A program made the position numbers and the translations under genes. A stretch of DNA of 64,000 bases, from positions 62,001 to 126,000 of the forward strand of contig CAVWQP010000003.1 in assembly GCA_963757125.1 (NCBI GenBank). The letters run 5' to 3'. The notes beneath the pieces were generated by a model, which saw only the letters and a list, made by a program, of their open reading frames with translations, made no database searches and was not told the DNA's origin. Shown piece by piece: positions 34,353 through 42,973 of the stretch. The number at the start of each line of letters is the position of its first letter. Positions within the stretch are counted from its first letter, which is position 1. This DNA comes from CAVVSD01 sp963757125. Lineage in GTDB: Bacteria > Actinomycetota > Thermoleophilia > Solirubrobacterales > Solirubrobacteraceae.

Positions 34353-35800
34353 AGCGGGATGTTGGCGACGCGCTCGCGCGGCCGGCCATCACCCGAGAAC
34401 ATCGACAGCGCCCAGGCCAGCCGGGCACGCGTCTCGCTCGGCTCGATGAGCTCGTCGATGAACCCCTCGGCGACCGCGTTGGCGGCGTCGAGGTGCTGGT
34501 CGGCGTAGCCCTCGGCGAGCACGTCGCGCTCCGCCTCCGGATCCTCTGCGGCCTCGATCGCGCGGCGGTGCAGCACGCCGACGGCCTGCTTGGCGCCCAT
34601 GACGCCGAGCTGCGCGCCGGGCCAGGCGAACGTGAGATTCGCGCCGAGGTCGCGGGAGTTCATCGCGATGTGCGCGCCGCCGAAGCTCTTGCGCAGCGTC
34701 ACCGTCACCCGCGGCACGGTGGCCTCGGCGAACGCGTACACGAGCTTCGCCCCGTGGCGGATGACGCCGGCGCGCTCCTGCGCGGTGCCCGGCATGTAGC
34801 CGGGGGTGTCGACGAGCACGACGAGCGCCAGCCCGTAGGCGTTGCACGTGCGGATGAAGCGGGCGGCCTTCGTCGCGGCGTCCGCGTCGATGACGCCGCC
34901 GAGGTGCCGGGGTTGGTTGCAGACGAAGCCGACCGGGCGGCCGTCGATGCGACCGAACGCGCAGACCATGTTGCGCGCCCAGCGCGGCCCGTACTCGAGG
35001 TACGCGCCGTTGTCGGCGAGGCGCGCGATGACGTCGCGGACGTCGTAGACGCGCCGGGACTCGGCGGGGACGACGTCGCCGGGGTCGCCGGGCGCCGGCG
35101 GCGCCGGGTAGGACATCGCGGGCGTGTCGTGCAGCGACTGCGGCAGGTACTCGAGCAGCTCACGGGCCAGCGCCGCAGCGGCGAGGTCGTCGGGGACGAC
35201 GAACTGCGCGACGCCGTTGCGCTCGTGCACGCGCGGCCCGCCGAGGCTCTCGGCGTCGACGTCCTCGCCGAGCACGTCGCGGACGACGCCAGGGCCGGTG
35301 AGGAACATCCGCGCGCGGCCGGTCATGATCACGAAGTCCGTGAGCGCGGGGGAGTAGGAGCCGCCGCCGGCCGAGACGCCGTTGATGATCGAGATCTGCG
35401 GCACGCGGCCGGAGAGCGCGACGTTCGCCGCGAAGACCCGCGCGTAGCCCGAGAGGGCCGCGAGGCCCTCCTGCAGGCGCGCGCCGGCGGACTCGATGAA
35501 CGCGACGACCGGGGCGTTGGCCTGCTCGGCCAGTCGCAGCACGCGCACGATCGTGTCGGCGTGCTCCTCGCCCAGCGATCCGCCGGCGAAGGCGGGGTCC
35601 TGGGCGTAGCAGAAGACCGGTCGGCCGCCGATGCGCCCGGCGCCGCCGATGACGCCGTCGCCCTGGCGTGCCTTCGGCCCCATCCGGTGGGAGATGGCGG
35701 ACGATCGGATCGCCTCGAAGCTCCCCGGATCGCACAGGGCCTCCAGGCGCTCACGCGGCGTGAGGACCTCGGGACGCTGGTCGAGCAACTGCACGGTCAT
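34349..35800 (-). CDS. accD: acyl-CoA carboxylase carboxyltransferase (beta) subunit
   Basis: A 483-residue carboxyltransferase with the two crotonase-like halves of the AccD/PccB family: ATP-independent N half (GGAGRIGGRPVFCYAQDPAF, ESAGARLQEGLAALSGYARV, INGVSAGGGSYSPAL) and C half (GFVCNQPRHLGGVIDADAAT, VVLVDTPGYMPGTAQERAGV, RKSFGGAHIAMNSRDLG). It transfers CO2 from carboxybiotin to an acyl-CoA. Its place behind fabF argues for malonyl-CoA supply to fatty-acid synthesis, though propionyl-CoA cannot be excluded. No biotin carboxylase is in the window. ATG 35800 overlaps the fabF stop (ATGA). Confidence 0.9.
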   Translation of the reverse strand: MTVQLLDQRPEVLTPRERLEALCDPGSFEAIRSSAISHRMGPKARQGDGVIGGAGRIGGRPVFCYAQDPAFAGGSLGEEHADTIVRVLRLAEQANAPVVAFIESAGARLQEGLAALSGYARVFAANVALSGRVPQISIINGVSAGGGSYSPALTDFVIMTGRARMFLTGPGVVRDVLGEDVDAESLGGPRVHERNGVAQFVVPDDLAAAALARELLEYLPQSLHDTPAMSYPAPPAPGDPGDVVPAESRRVYDVRDVIARLADNGAYLEYGPRWARNMVCAFGRIDGRPVGFVCNQPRHLGGVIDADAATKAARFIRTCNAYGLALVVLVDTPGYMPGTAQERAGVIRHGAKLVYAFAEATVPRVTVTLRKSFGGAHIAMNSRDLGANLTFAWPGAQLGVMGAKQAVGVLHRRAIEAAEDPEAERDVLAEGYADQHLDAANAVAEGFIDELIEPSETRARLAWALSMFSGDGRPRERVANIPL

Positions 35801-37014
35801 GTCCGAACCCCCAGGCACAGCACGGCGTTGTGGCCTCCGAATCCGAAGGCGTTCGACAGTGCGACCAGACGGCCTGCATGGCCGTTGGACCCACGTGAGA
35901 CGAGCTCGCGTGCCGCACCCGGCACGTAGTCGAGGTCGAGGTCCTCCTCGGGCTCCTCGAGTCCGAGCGTCGGCGGCGCGACGCTCTCGCGGAGGGCGAG
36001 GACGGTGACGATGGCCTCCACGGCGCCGGCGGCGCCGAGCAGGTGCCCGATCGCCGACTTCGTCGAGGAGACCGGGACGTTCGCGGCGTGCTCGCCGAGC
36101 GCCGCCTTGATCGCGAAGGTCTCGGCGCGGTCGTTCAGCGGCGTCGAGGTGCCGTGCGCGTTGACGTAGTCGACGTCCTCGGGCAGCAGCTCCGCATCGA
36201 GGAGCGCATGCTGGATCGCCTTCGTCGCCCCCCGGCCCTGCGGCTCGGGTGCGGTGAGGTGGTGGGCGTCGGCGGTCGCGCCGTAGCCGAGCAGCTCGCC
36301 GAGGATCTCCGCGCCGCGCGCCTCGGCGAGCTCGCGATCCTCGAGCACGAGGACGCCCGCGCCCTCACCCATGACGAAGCCGTCGCGGCGGCGGTCGAAG
36401 GGCCGCGAGATGCCGGACTCCGACAGCGCGTCGAGCGAGCCGAAGGCCGCGCGCGAGAGGGGCGTGAGCGCCGCCTCGCCGCCGCCGGTGACGACCGCGT
36501 CCGCGTCCCCGTACTGGATGAGGCGCATGGCGGTGCCGATCGAGTTCGCGCCCGCGGCGCAGGCGGAGACGACGCCGAACGTCGGCCCCAGCAGCCCGTG
36601 GCGCATGGAGACCTGGCCGGGCAGCGCGTTGCCCATCATGAGCGGGACGGTGAGCGGAGACACCCGGTTCGGCCCGCGATCGCGCAGCGTGTCGTGCTGC
36701 TCCTCGATCGTCGCCAGGCCGCCGATGCCGGTGCCGATGACGCAGCCGATGCGGTCGGGGTCGTAGGGCAGCCCGTCGGCCCAGCCCGCGTCCTGCAGGG
36801 CCGCGTCGGACGCCGCGATGCCGAGCTGGGTGAACCGGTCGGCCCGGCGCGCCTCCTTCGGCGTCATGGTGTCGGTCGGCTCGAACTCCAGGCAGGCGCC
36901 CTCGCCGTCGTGGATCCCGGACTCGCCGGCGACCCAGCGCTGCACGAGGTCGCGCGCGCCGCCCAGCGGGGTGACGGCGCCGACGCCCGTGATGACGACG
37001 CGACGGCGGCTCAT
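35797..37014 (-). CDS. fabF: beta-ketoacyl-ACP synthase II
   Basis: A 405-residue elongating condensing enzyme. It starts RRRVVITGVGAVTPLGGA and carries the Cys-His-His triad: Cys152 in SACAAGANSIG, His in NAHGTSTPLNDRAE and His in TKSAIGHLLGAAGAVEA, then the C-terminal NAFGFGGHNAVLCL. It condenses malonyl-ACP with the growing acyl chain. ATG 37014 overlaps the acpP stop as ATGA; the long open frame upstream belongs to other genes' antisense or alternative frames. Its stop overlaps the carboxyltransferase start. Confidence 0.95.
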   Translation of the reverse strand: MSRRRVVITGVGAVTPLGGARDLVQRWVAGESGIHDGEGACLEFEPTDTMTPKEARRADRFTQLGIAASDAALQDAGWADGLPYDPDRIGCVIGTGIGGLATIEEQHDTLRDRGPNRVSPLTVPLMMGNALPGQVSMRHGLLGPTFGVVSACAAGANSIGTAMRLIQYGDADAVVTGGGEAALTPLSRAAFGSLDALSESGISRPFDRRRDGFVMGEGAGVLVLEDRELAEARGAEILGELLGYGATADAHHLTAPEPQGRGATKAIQHALLDAELLPEDVDYVNAHGTSTPLNDRAETFAIKAALGEHAANVPVSSTKSAIGHLLGAAGAVEAIVTVLALRESVAPPTLGLEEPEEDLDLDYVPGAARELVSRGSNGHAGRLVALSNAFGFGGHNAVLCLGVRT

Positions 37015-37256
37015 GGCAGCTTCGCCAGGACGAGGTCGATCGTGTCGCCGACCGTGGCGACCCCGGCGGCGTCGTCGCCGGAGATCTCCACGCCGTACTC
37101 GTCCTCGACGACCTGGGCCAGCTCGGCGATGTCGAGCGAGTCGATGTCGAGCTCCTCGAGCGTCGCCTCGGGCTTGAGGTCGTCGATCGCGGGACCGAAG
37201 GAGGCGAGGGTCTCGACGACCTTGCGGGACACGGCGTCGCGGGTGGCTGTGGGCAT
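37011..37256 (-). CDS. acpP: acyl carrier protein
   Basis: An 81-residue acidic protein with the phosphopantetheine attachment serine at Ser40 in the motif LDIDSLDIAELAQVVEDEYG. Length and helix layout are standard for a fatty-acid carrier protein. It sits between fabG and fabF in the usual order, and its stop overlaps the fabF start. Confidence 0.95.
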   Translation of the reverse strand: MPTATRDAVSRKVVETLASFGPAIDDLKPEATLEELDIDSLDIAELAQVVEDEYGVEISGDDAAGVATVGDTIDLVLAKLP

Positions 37257-37274
37257 GGTCCGTGGTCCTCGGAG

Positions 37275-38024
37275 CTAGGCGGTGAGGCCGCCGTCGACGG
37301 TCAGCGTGGTGCCGGTGACGTAGGCCGCGTCCTCGGAGGCGAGGAAGCGGACGGCGGCGGCGACGTCCTCGGGCGTGCCGAGCCGGCGGGCGGGGATCAG
37401 CTTGAGCCAGTCCTCCGTGAGCTCCTCGGTCATGTCCGTCTGGATGAAGCCGGGGGCGACCGCGTTGACGGTCACGCCGCGGCGGGCGACCTCGGCCGCG
37501 ACGGTGTGCGTCATGCCGATGAGGCCGGCCTTCGCGGCGGCGTAGTTGGACTGGCCGGGGTTCGCCTTGATGCCGACGATCGAGGCGATGTTCACGATGC
37601 GGCCGAAGCGGGCGCGGATCATGGTCCGCACGGCGCGGCGGGTGAGCCGGAAGGCGCCGGTGAGGTTCGTGGCGACGACGGTGTCCCAGTCGTCGTCGGT
37701 GATCTGGGGCGAGAGGCCGTCGCGGCGGACGCCCGCGTTGTTGACGAGGACGAGCACCGGGTTGCCCAGCGCGTCCTGCGCGTCGGCGAGCAGCTGGTCG
37801 CCCACGCCGGGCTGCGAGATGTCCGCCTGGAGGGTCGTCGCGACGCCGCCGGCGCTCTCGATCTCGGCCTTCACGGCCTGCGCCTGATCGGCTCCGCTGC
37901 GGTAGCCGATGGCCACCGGCCAGCCGTCCGCGGCGAGCGTCTTGGCGATGGCGGCACCGATTCCGCGCGAGCCACCAGTGACGAGGGCGACGCCCTCGTG
38001 CGCACGGGGGTATTTCGCGCTCAC
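37275..38024 (-). CDS. fabG: 3-oxoacyl-ACP reductase
   Basis: A 249-residue short-chain dehydrogenase: cofactor motif VTGGSRGIGAAIAKTLA, NNAG in LVNNAGVRRDGL, catalytic Ser in NIASIVGIKANPG and YxxxK in SNYAAAKAGLIG, and the C-terminal GFIQTDMTEEL and YVTGTTLTVDGGLTA typical of FabG. It reduces 3-oxoacyl-ACP with NADPH. GTG 38024 overlaps the fabH stop (GTGA), and the gene lies 18 bases before acpP, which supports FabG over other SDRs. Confidence 0.93.
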   Translation of the reverse strand: MSAKYPRAHEGVALVTGGSRGIGAAIAKTLAADGWPVAIGYRSGADQAQAVKAEIESAGGVATTLQADISQPGVGDQLLADAQDALGNPVLVLVNNAGVRRDGLSPQITDDDWDTVVATNLTGAFRLTRRAVRTMIRARFGRIVNIASIVGIKANPGQSNYAAAKAGLIGMTHTVAAEVARRGVTVNAVAPGFIQTDMTEELTEDWLKLIPARRLGTPEDVAAAVRFLASEDAAYVTGTTLTVDGGLTA

Positions 38025-38986
38025 GCGCCCGTCCACTCCACGACGCCGGCACCCCACTGGAAGCCCGCGCCGAACGCGGCGACGACGATGCGGGACCCGG
38101 GGACCAGCTGGCCGTCGCGCTCCGCCGCCCAGAGGGCGAGGGGGATGGTCGCGGCGGAGGTGTTGCCGAAGAGCTCGATGCAGTCGACCACGCGGTCGGC
38201 GTCCAGGTCGAGGCGCTCGCCGACGCTGCGCAGGATGCGCCGGTTCGCCTGGTGGACGACGACGAGGTCGATCTCGTCGAGCGTGTAGCCCGCGCGCATC
38301 GCGGCGGCGGGGATGGCCTCGGTGAGGCGCTTGACGGCGGCGCGGAACGTCTCCTGGCCGGCCATGGCCATGTTGCCGCCGCGCGGGACGCAGATGTGAC
38401 CTGCACCAGCGGCGTCGACGCCGAAGGCGAAGTCGCCGAAGCGCGGGCCGAGGCTGCCGCCCATGAGCAGCGCGCCGGCGCCGTCGCCGAAGAGGCCGGC
38501 CGTCCGGCGGTCGTCGAGGTCGAGCACGCGGCTCATGAGGTCGGCGCCGATGACGAGCGCGTGGCGCGCACGGCCGCTGTCGAGCATGCCGGCGGCGAGG
38601 CTGAGCGCGGCGACGAAGCCGGTGCAGGCCGCGCCCACGTCGAACGCCTGGGCGTGGTGCAGGCCGAGCGCGTCGGCGACGAGCGGCGCGGCGTTCGGCA
38701 TCACCTCGTCGGCGGTCGTCGTCGCGACGAGGACGAGGTCGATCTCCTCCAGCGGGATCTCGGGCGCGCGGTCGAGCGCGTCCTGGCCCGCGCGGATGGC
38801 GAGGTCGGTCAGCCGCTCGCCGGGCAGGGCGTGACGGCGCTCGCGGATGCCGGTGCGCGTCTCGATCCAGGTGTCATCGACACCCAGACGCTCCGCGATC
38901 TCCGCGTTCGCGACGATGTTGTCCGGAAGCGCGATGCCGATCGCCGCTGCCGTCCGGAGGGGGACTTCGCTGCCCGAGAGAGCCAT
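38021..38986 (-). CDS. fabH: 3-oxoacyl-ACP synthase III
   Basis: A 321-residue initiating condensing enzyme with the FabH triad: Cys121 in DVGAACTGFVAALSLAAG, His in VVVHQANRRILRSV and Asn in ELFGNTSAATIPLAL, plus the N-terminal WIETRTGIRERR. It joins a primer acyl-CoA to malonyl-ACP; the window does not reveal whether branched or straight primers are used. ATG 38986 gives the standard N-terminus; ATGs at 38995 and 39007 add seven or fewer residues. It is the first gene of the FAS II operon. Confidence 0.93.
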   Translation of the reverse strand: MALSGSEVPLRTAAAIGIALPDNIVANAEIAERLGVDDTWIETRTGIRERRHALPGERLTDLAIRAGQDALDRAPEIPLEEIDLVLVATTTADEVMPNAAPLVADALGLHHAQAFDVGAACTGFVAALSLAAGMLDSGRARHALVIGADLMSRVLDLDDRRTAGLFGDGAGALLMGGSLGPRFGDFAFGVDAAGAGHICVPRGGNMAMAGQETFRAAVKRLTEAIPAAAMRAGYTLDEIDLVVVHQANRRILRSVGERLDLDADRVVDCIELFGNTSAATIPLALWAAERDGQLVPGSRIVVAAFGAGFQWGAGVVEWTGA

Positions 38987-39059
38987 GCAGAGCATGAGTA
39001 GCCCCACCGGAGGCGAGTGGTTGCACTCGTTCCCCCCGATCGGGGGGAAGACGGCGCGG

Positions 39060-39662
39060 TCAGAGCAGCCCGAGCCGCTGCGCCCGCTGGACCGCCTCGG
39101 CCCTGTTTCGCACCTCGAGCTTGCGGTACAGCGTGCTCGTGTGCTCCTTGATCGTGTGGGGCGAGAGGAAGAGCTCCGCGGCGATCTCGCGGTTCGTCTG
39201 ACCCGCGGCGACGCCGGCGAGCACCTCGCGCTCGCGGTCGCTCAGCGTCACGCCCGGCTCGGAGACGTCGGCCTCGAAGACCTCGCCGCCGAGCGCGACG
39301 GTCCGCACGGCGCGGGCGATGTCGCCCGCCGACCAGGACTTCGGCACGAACCCGGAGGCGCCGACGGCACGGGCGGCGGCGACGGAGATGTTGCCCGCGC
39401 CGGAGAGCAGCAGCACGCGCGTGCGCGCGTGCATGCCGCGCAGGCGCTCCGCGACGTCGGCCCCCGACGCGCCGCCGAGCATGAGGTCGACGAGCGCGAC
39501 GTCCGGGGCGGAGTGGCGCGCGGCGGCGAGCGCCTCCTCGGGGTTGTGCGCGACGGTGCACTCCGCGACCCAGGGCAGCTCGCCGAGCGTCAGCCGCAGG
39601 CCCCAGCCGACGACGTCGTGGTCGTCGACCACGAGGATCCGGATGCCCTGCTCGACGGTCAC
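39060..39662 (-). CDS. LuxR/NarL family response regulator
   Basis: A 200-residue regulator. The receiver domain (ILVVDDHDVVGWGLRLTL, phosphoacceptor Asp in VALVDLMLGGASG, Lys in GFVPKSWSAGD) is followed by a GerE helix-turn-helix at about 140-195 (LSDREREVLAGVAAGQTNRE, IAAELFLSPHTIKEHTSTLY). GTG 39662 overlaps the histidine kinase stop by four bases, so it is the partner of that kinase. Target genes are not evident. Confidence 0.92.
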   Translation of the reverse strand: MTVEQGIRILVVDDHDVVGWGLRLTLGELPWVAECTVAHNPEEALAAARHSAPDVALVDLMLGGASGADVAERLRGMHARTRVLLLSGAGNISVAAARAVGASGFVPKSWSAGDIARAVRTVALGGEVFEADVSEPGVTLSDREREVLAGVAAGQTNREIAAELFLSPHTIKEHTSTLYRKLEVRNRAEAVQRAQRLGLL

Positions 39663-40750
39663 GGCACGGGCACCGTCAGCCGCACCTGCCACTCGCCCTC
39701 GCCGCGCGCCCCGAACTCCAGGACGCCGCGGTGCTGCAGGGCCTCGAAGCCGGCCAGGCGCAGGCCCATCCCGCCGTCGCGGTCGGCGGCGGCCCCGGGG
39801 GCGACGCCGTCGTTGGACACCTCGACGACGAGCGCGCCGTCGCCCTGGCGCAGCCGCACGCCGATCCGCGTCGGCGCGGCGTGCTTGCGGGCGTTGCGCA
39901 CGGCCTCGGCGACGACGGACTGCGCGAGCGGCTCGAGCTCGGCCGGCACCTCGATGTCGGCGCCCTCGTCGAGGACGACCTCGCGCTGCCCCGACAGGTC
40001 GTCGAGGAGCTCGCGCAGCGTGGTCCGCATCGCGGGCGTGCTGCGCCCGAGCGGGCGCTGGATCGCCTCGCGGAGCTCCGCGAGCGCTGCTTGGACCTCG
40101 CTGTGGCAGCGCTCGCGGACCTCCGCGGGCATGTCGCCGGCGGCGGACAGGGCGAGCGACACGCCGAACAGGCGCTGGATGACGCCGTCGTGGACGTCGC
40201 GCGCGAGGTCGATGCGGTCGGCCAGCGCGCGGGCGCGCTCGCCCTGGCGCGTGGCCGCGCGCGCGGCGACGGCGAGCGCGGCGGTCTTGCCGACCGTCCA
40301 GTGCAGCTCGAGCTGGTCGGCGTCGGGCTCGAACTCCTCGGTCCCCCGGTCGGTGAGCAGCACGCCGTACCAGTAGCCGCCGGCCGACATCGGGGTGCAG
40401 AGGACCGTCCGCAGCTCGAGCAGGTCGACGTACTCGCGCGGGAGCCCCGGGTCGCCGCGGTGCGCCTGGACGACGAGGACCGTGTCGGTCTCCAGGGCGC
40501 GCTGGGCGACGGGGGCCATGCCGACGTGCACGCTGCCGAACAGCTCGACGGGCATGCCGTGGCTGCCGACGGCGCGGACGTCCTGGCGGGCGTCGTCGTA
40601 GACGAACACGAGCGCGCGGTCGACGCGGGCGAGCCTGCAGGTCGCGGCGCAGAGCCGGTCCCAGAAGGCCGACGTGGGGGTGGGCGTGTCGACCTCGCCG
40701 AGCAGCCCGGCGAAGGTGTGCAGGGACTGGACGGCGGCGCGCGAGTGCAC
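39659..40750 (-). CDS. GAF-domain sensor histidine kinase (NarL/DesK type)
   Basis: A 363-residue soluble kinase. Residues about 15-170 form a GAF-like sensor (RVDRALVFVYDDARQDVRAV, ELRTVLCTPMSAGGYWYGVL). Then comes the HisKA_3 dimerisation helix with the phosphorylated histidine in ARDVHDGVIQRLFGVSLALS, and an HATPase_c domain (AEAVRNARKHAAPTRIGV, GVAPGAAADRDGGMGLRLAG). No membrane segment is seen, so it senses a cytoplasmic signal. GTG 40750 is 30 bases behind the HxlR gene, and its stop overlaps the response regulator start. Confidence 0.88.
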   Translation of the reverse strand: MHSRAAVQSLHTFAGLLGEVDTPTPTSAFWDRLCAATCRLARVDRALVFVYDDARQDVRAVGSHGMPVELFGSVHVGMAPVAQRALETDTVLVVQAHRGDPGLPREYVDLLELRTVLCTPMSAGGYWYGVLLTDRGTEEFEPDADQLELHWTVGKTAALAVAARAATRQGERARALADRIDLARDVHDGVIQRLFGVSLALSAAGDMPAEVRERCHSEVQAALAELREAIQRPLGRSTPAMRTTLRELLDDLSGQREVVLDEGADIEVPAELEPLAQSVVAEAVRNARKHAAPTRIGVRLRQGDGALVVEVSNDGVAPGAAADRDGGMGLRLAGFEALQHRGVLEFGARGEGEWQVRLTVPVP

Positions 40751-40780
40751 GGAGCGAGAGCCTACGCCGGGCCGCGTCGC

Positions 40781-41224
40781 TCAGGCGGCCGGTGGGACCG
40801 CGTGCACGTCGGGCAGCTCCAGCGGCTCGCCGCACCTCGTGCACATCCGGCGGTCGTCGGCCTCGCCGCCGCACTCGCCGTGGACGATCCGGCGCGGCGG
40901 GCCGTCCGGCGCGTACCAGCGGTCGCCGTAGCGCAGCAGCGCGTGCAGGACGGGCCACAGGTCGCGGCCCTTCTGGGTCAGCCGGTACTCGCTGCGGGGC
41001 GGGCGCTCCTGGTAGGGCCGGCGCTCCAGCAGACCCTCGTCGACGAGGCGGGAGAGGCGGTCGCGCAGCACGTTGCGCGCGATGCCCAGATCGCGCTGGA
41101 TGTCGTCGAACCGGCGGACGCCGAGGAACGCGTCGCGCATGATGAGCAGCGTCCAGCGCTCGCCGACGACCTCGAGGGTCCGAGCGATCGAGCAGTCCTG
41201 CCCCTCGTACGTCCGGTGCAGCAT
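40781..41224 (-). CDS. HxlR family transcriptional regulator
   Basis: A 147-residue winged-helix protein. It has the HxlR core with one leading cysteine (GQDCSIARTLEVVGERWTLL, IMRDAFLGVRRFDDIQRDLG, IARNVLRDRLSRLVDEGLLE, YRLTQKGRDLWPVLHAL) and a C-terminal zinc-ribbon-like pair HGECGG/CTRCGEPLEL. ATG 41224 was chosen over 41275. The cysteine may sense electrophiles or redox state. It lies 30 bases upstream of the kinase on the same strand, so it may be co-transcribed with the two-component pair. Confidence 0.88.
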   Translation of the reverse strand: MLHRTYEGQDCSIARTLEVVGERWTLLIMRDAFLGVRRFDDIQRDLGIARNVLRDRLSRLVDEGLLERRPYQERPPRSEYRLTQKGRDLWPVLHALLRYGDRWYAPDGPPRRIVHGECGGEADDRRMCTRCGEPLELPDVHAVPPAA

Positions 41225-41360
41225 CTCGAGCAGAGGGTAGCTTGACGGGACCCACCCTGCACGGCCCTGCGGCATGGGCGATGGCGAACCCGCGCTATCC
41301 TCACCTCAATGCCTGCCGTGCGCAGGCTGTCCCCTGCTGCCCGCCGACCGGAGTCCTCGA

Positions 41361-41525
41361 ATGGCCCGCGGAGATGTGCGCATCGCGGTCACCCTCGCCT
41401 GCGAGGAGTGCAAGCGTCGCAACTACCAGACCAATAAGTCCAAGCGGAACAACCCCGATCGCATCACGCTGCGCAAGTACTGCAAGTGGTGCCGGTCGCA
41501 CACGCCCCACCGGGAGACCCGGTAG
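41361..41525 (+). CDS. rpmG: 50S ribosomal protein L33
   Basis: A 54-residue L33 with the four-cysteine zinc ribbon (LACEECKRRNYQTNKSKRNN, LRKYCKWCRSHTPHRETR). ATG 41361 gives the standard start; the longer open frame to 41274 is not conserved. It begins the rpmG-secE-nusG-rplKAJL series. A possible -10 element (TATCCT at 41296-41301) lies upstream but without a convincing -35. Confidence 0.95.
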   Translation: MARGDVRIAVTLACEECKRRNYQTNKSKRNNPDRITLRKYCKWCRSHTPHRETR

Positions 41526-41542
41526 GCGTCTGAGGTCCCGCC

Positions 41543-42007
41543 GTGGCTCGCAACCGCAGACGTGCCGCTGAGCGCAAGGGTCGCCAACGCCCCGACGAGG
41601 GCAATGGCGCACCCGAGCCGAACGAGCGGCTGCACCGTGCCGATCAACCCGGCTCGCTCGACCACGCCTCAGGCGAGGTCGACGAGGTCGAGGCGAGCAT
41701 CGTCGCGGGCGCGGAGGGCGAGCCGCTGGACGACGACGACGGGCTCCTCGAGGCCGAGGAGCTCGACGAGAGCCGTCGCGAGGTGGCCGCTCCCGCCTCC
41801 GCCGGCGCACCCACCACGGGCCGCGGGGGCCCCCGTCTTCTCAACTTCCTTCGCGCGTCCTGGGCCGAGCTCAAGCGCGTGCAGTGGCCGGACCGGCGTC
41901 AGGTCGGGCAGGCCACCGCAGTCGTGCTGGGCTTCGTGGTCGTCGCCGGCGCTTTCCTCGGTGTCATCGACGCGCTCGCGCAGCGCCTCGTGGACCTCAT
42001 CATCTGA
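41543..42007 (+). CDS. secE: preprotein translocase subunit SecE
   Basis: A 154-residue SecE. The C-terminal 60 residues carry the conserved amphipathic helix and single membrane span (LNFLRASWAELKRVQWPDRR, VGQATAVVLGFVVVAGAFLG). The roughly 90-residue N-terminal extension is Arg-rich and then acidic with no conserved motif, much longer than the 60-80 residue minimal SecE. The GTG start at 41543 lies 17 bases after rpmG; a shorter product from an internal start is possible. Part of the SecYEG translocation channel. Confidence 0.92.
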   Translation: MARNRRRAAERKGRQRPDEGNGAPEPNERLHRADQPGSLDHASGEVDEVEASIVAGAEGEPLDDDDGLLEAEELDESRREVAAPASAGAPTTGRGGPRLLNFLRASWAELKRVQWPDRRQVGQATAVVLGFVVVAGAFLGVIDALAQRLVDLII

Positions 42008-42019
42008 AACGGAAAAAGA

Positions 42020-42541
42020 ATGTTCCGCTGGTACGTCGTCAACACCTACTCAGGGCACGAGAACAAGGTCAAGCAGAACCTGGAACACCGGGTCGTGTCC
42101 CTGGGCCAGAAGCGCAACGTGCGTCAGGTCGTCGTTCCCACCGAGACGGTGTCCGAGATGAAGGACAACCAGAAGGTGACGGTCGAGAAGCGCACGATGC
42201 CGGGCTACGTGCTCGTCAACATGGACCTCAACGAGGATTCCTGGGGGCTCGTGAAGGGCACCCCTGGCGTGACCGGGTTCGTCGGCGCGTCCAACGAGCC
42301 GGTGCCGCTCACGCAGGGTGAGGTCGACCGCCTCCTGCATCGCGAGGTCGCCGTCCGCGAGCGGACCCGCGCGAAGTTCTCGATCGGCGAGTCGGTGAAG
42401 GTGATCTCCGGCCCGCTCTCCGACTTCTCGGGTGAGATCTCGGAGATCAACGAGGATGCCGCGCGGCTGAAGGTACTAGTGTCGATCTTCGGCCGTGAGA
42501 CCCCGGTCGAGGTCGGCTTCGACCAGGTGAAGAAGGTCTAG
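42020..42541 (+). CDS. nusG: transcription elongation/antitermination factor NusG
   Basis: A 173-residue NusG. The NGN domain (MFRWYVVNTYSGHENKVKQN, PGYVLVNMDLNEDSWGLVKG, TPGVTGFVGA) is followed by the KOW domain (GESVKVISGPLSDFSGEISE, then INEDAARLKVLVSIFGRETP, VEVGFDQVKKV). It binds RNA polymerase and the ribosome or Rho. It lacks the long acidic N-terminal extension of mycobacterial NusG. ATG 42020 follows GGAAAAAG. Confidence 0.96.
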   Translation: MFRWYVVNTYSGHENKVKQNLEHRVVSLGQKRNVRQVVVPTETVSEMKDNQKVTVEKRTMPGYVLVNMDLNEDSWGLVKGTPGVTGFVGASNEPVPLTQGEVDRLLHREVAVRERTRAKFSIGESVKVISGPLSDFSGEISEINEDAARLKVLVSIFGRETPVEVGFDQVKKV

Positions 42542-42547
42542 AGGACG

Positions 42548-42973
42548 ATGGCCAAGAAGGTTCTGACAACGATCCGCCTGCAGGCTCCTGGCGGCCAGGC
42601 AAGCCCGGCTCCGCCGGTCGGCCCGGCGCTGGGCCAGCACGGCATCAACATCATGGAGTTCGTCAAGGCGTTCAACGCCCAGACGGCGAGCGACAACGGC
42701 ACGACCATCCCGGTCGTCATCACCGTGTACGAGGACCGCTCGTTCACGTTCGTGACGAAGACCCCGCCCGCCGCGGTGCTCATCCGCCAGGCGATCGGGA
42801 TCGAGAAGGGCTCCTCCGAGCCCAACCGGGACAAGGTCGGGAAGATCACGCGCGACCAGCTCCGCGCGATCGCCGAGAAGAAGCTGCAGGATCTGAACGC
42901 CCACACCGTCGACGAGGCGATCCCGATCATCGCCGGCACCGCCCGCTCGATGGGCGTGGAGGTCGTGGCCTGA
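42548..42973 (+). CDS. rplK: 50S ribosomal protein L11
   Basis: A 141-residue L11 with the N-terminal thiostrepton-site domain (LQAPGGQASPAPPVGPALGQ, HGINIMEFVKAFNAQT) and the C-terminal rRNA-binding domain (KGSSEPNRDKVGKITRDQL, IIAGTARSMGVEV). Its stop overlaps the rplA start by one base (TGATG). Confidence 0.97.
   Translation: MAKKVLTTIRLQAPGGQASPAPPVGPALGQHGINIMEFVKAFNAQTASDNGTTIPVVITVYEDRSFTFVTKTPPAAVLIRQAIGIEKGSSEPNRDKVGKITRDQLRAIAEKKLQDLNAHTVDEAIPIIAGTARSMGVEVVA

Noticed and set aside
35797..38406. fabF reading frame extended to 869 codons
   Set aside because: The upstream part overlaps acpP and fabG in another phase and is Arg-rich. FabF begins at ATG 37014 with its conserved N-terminus.
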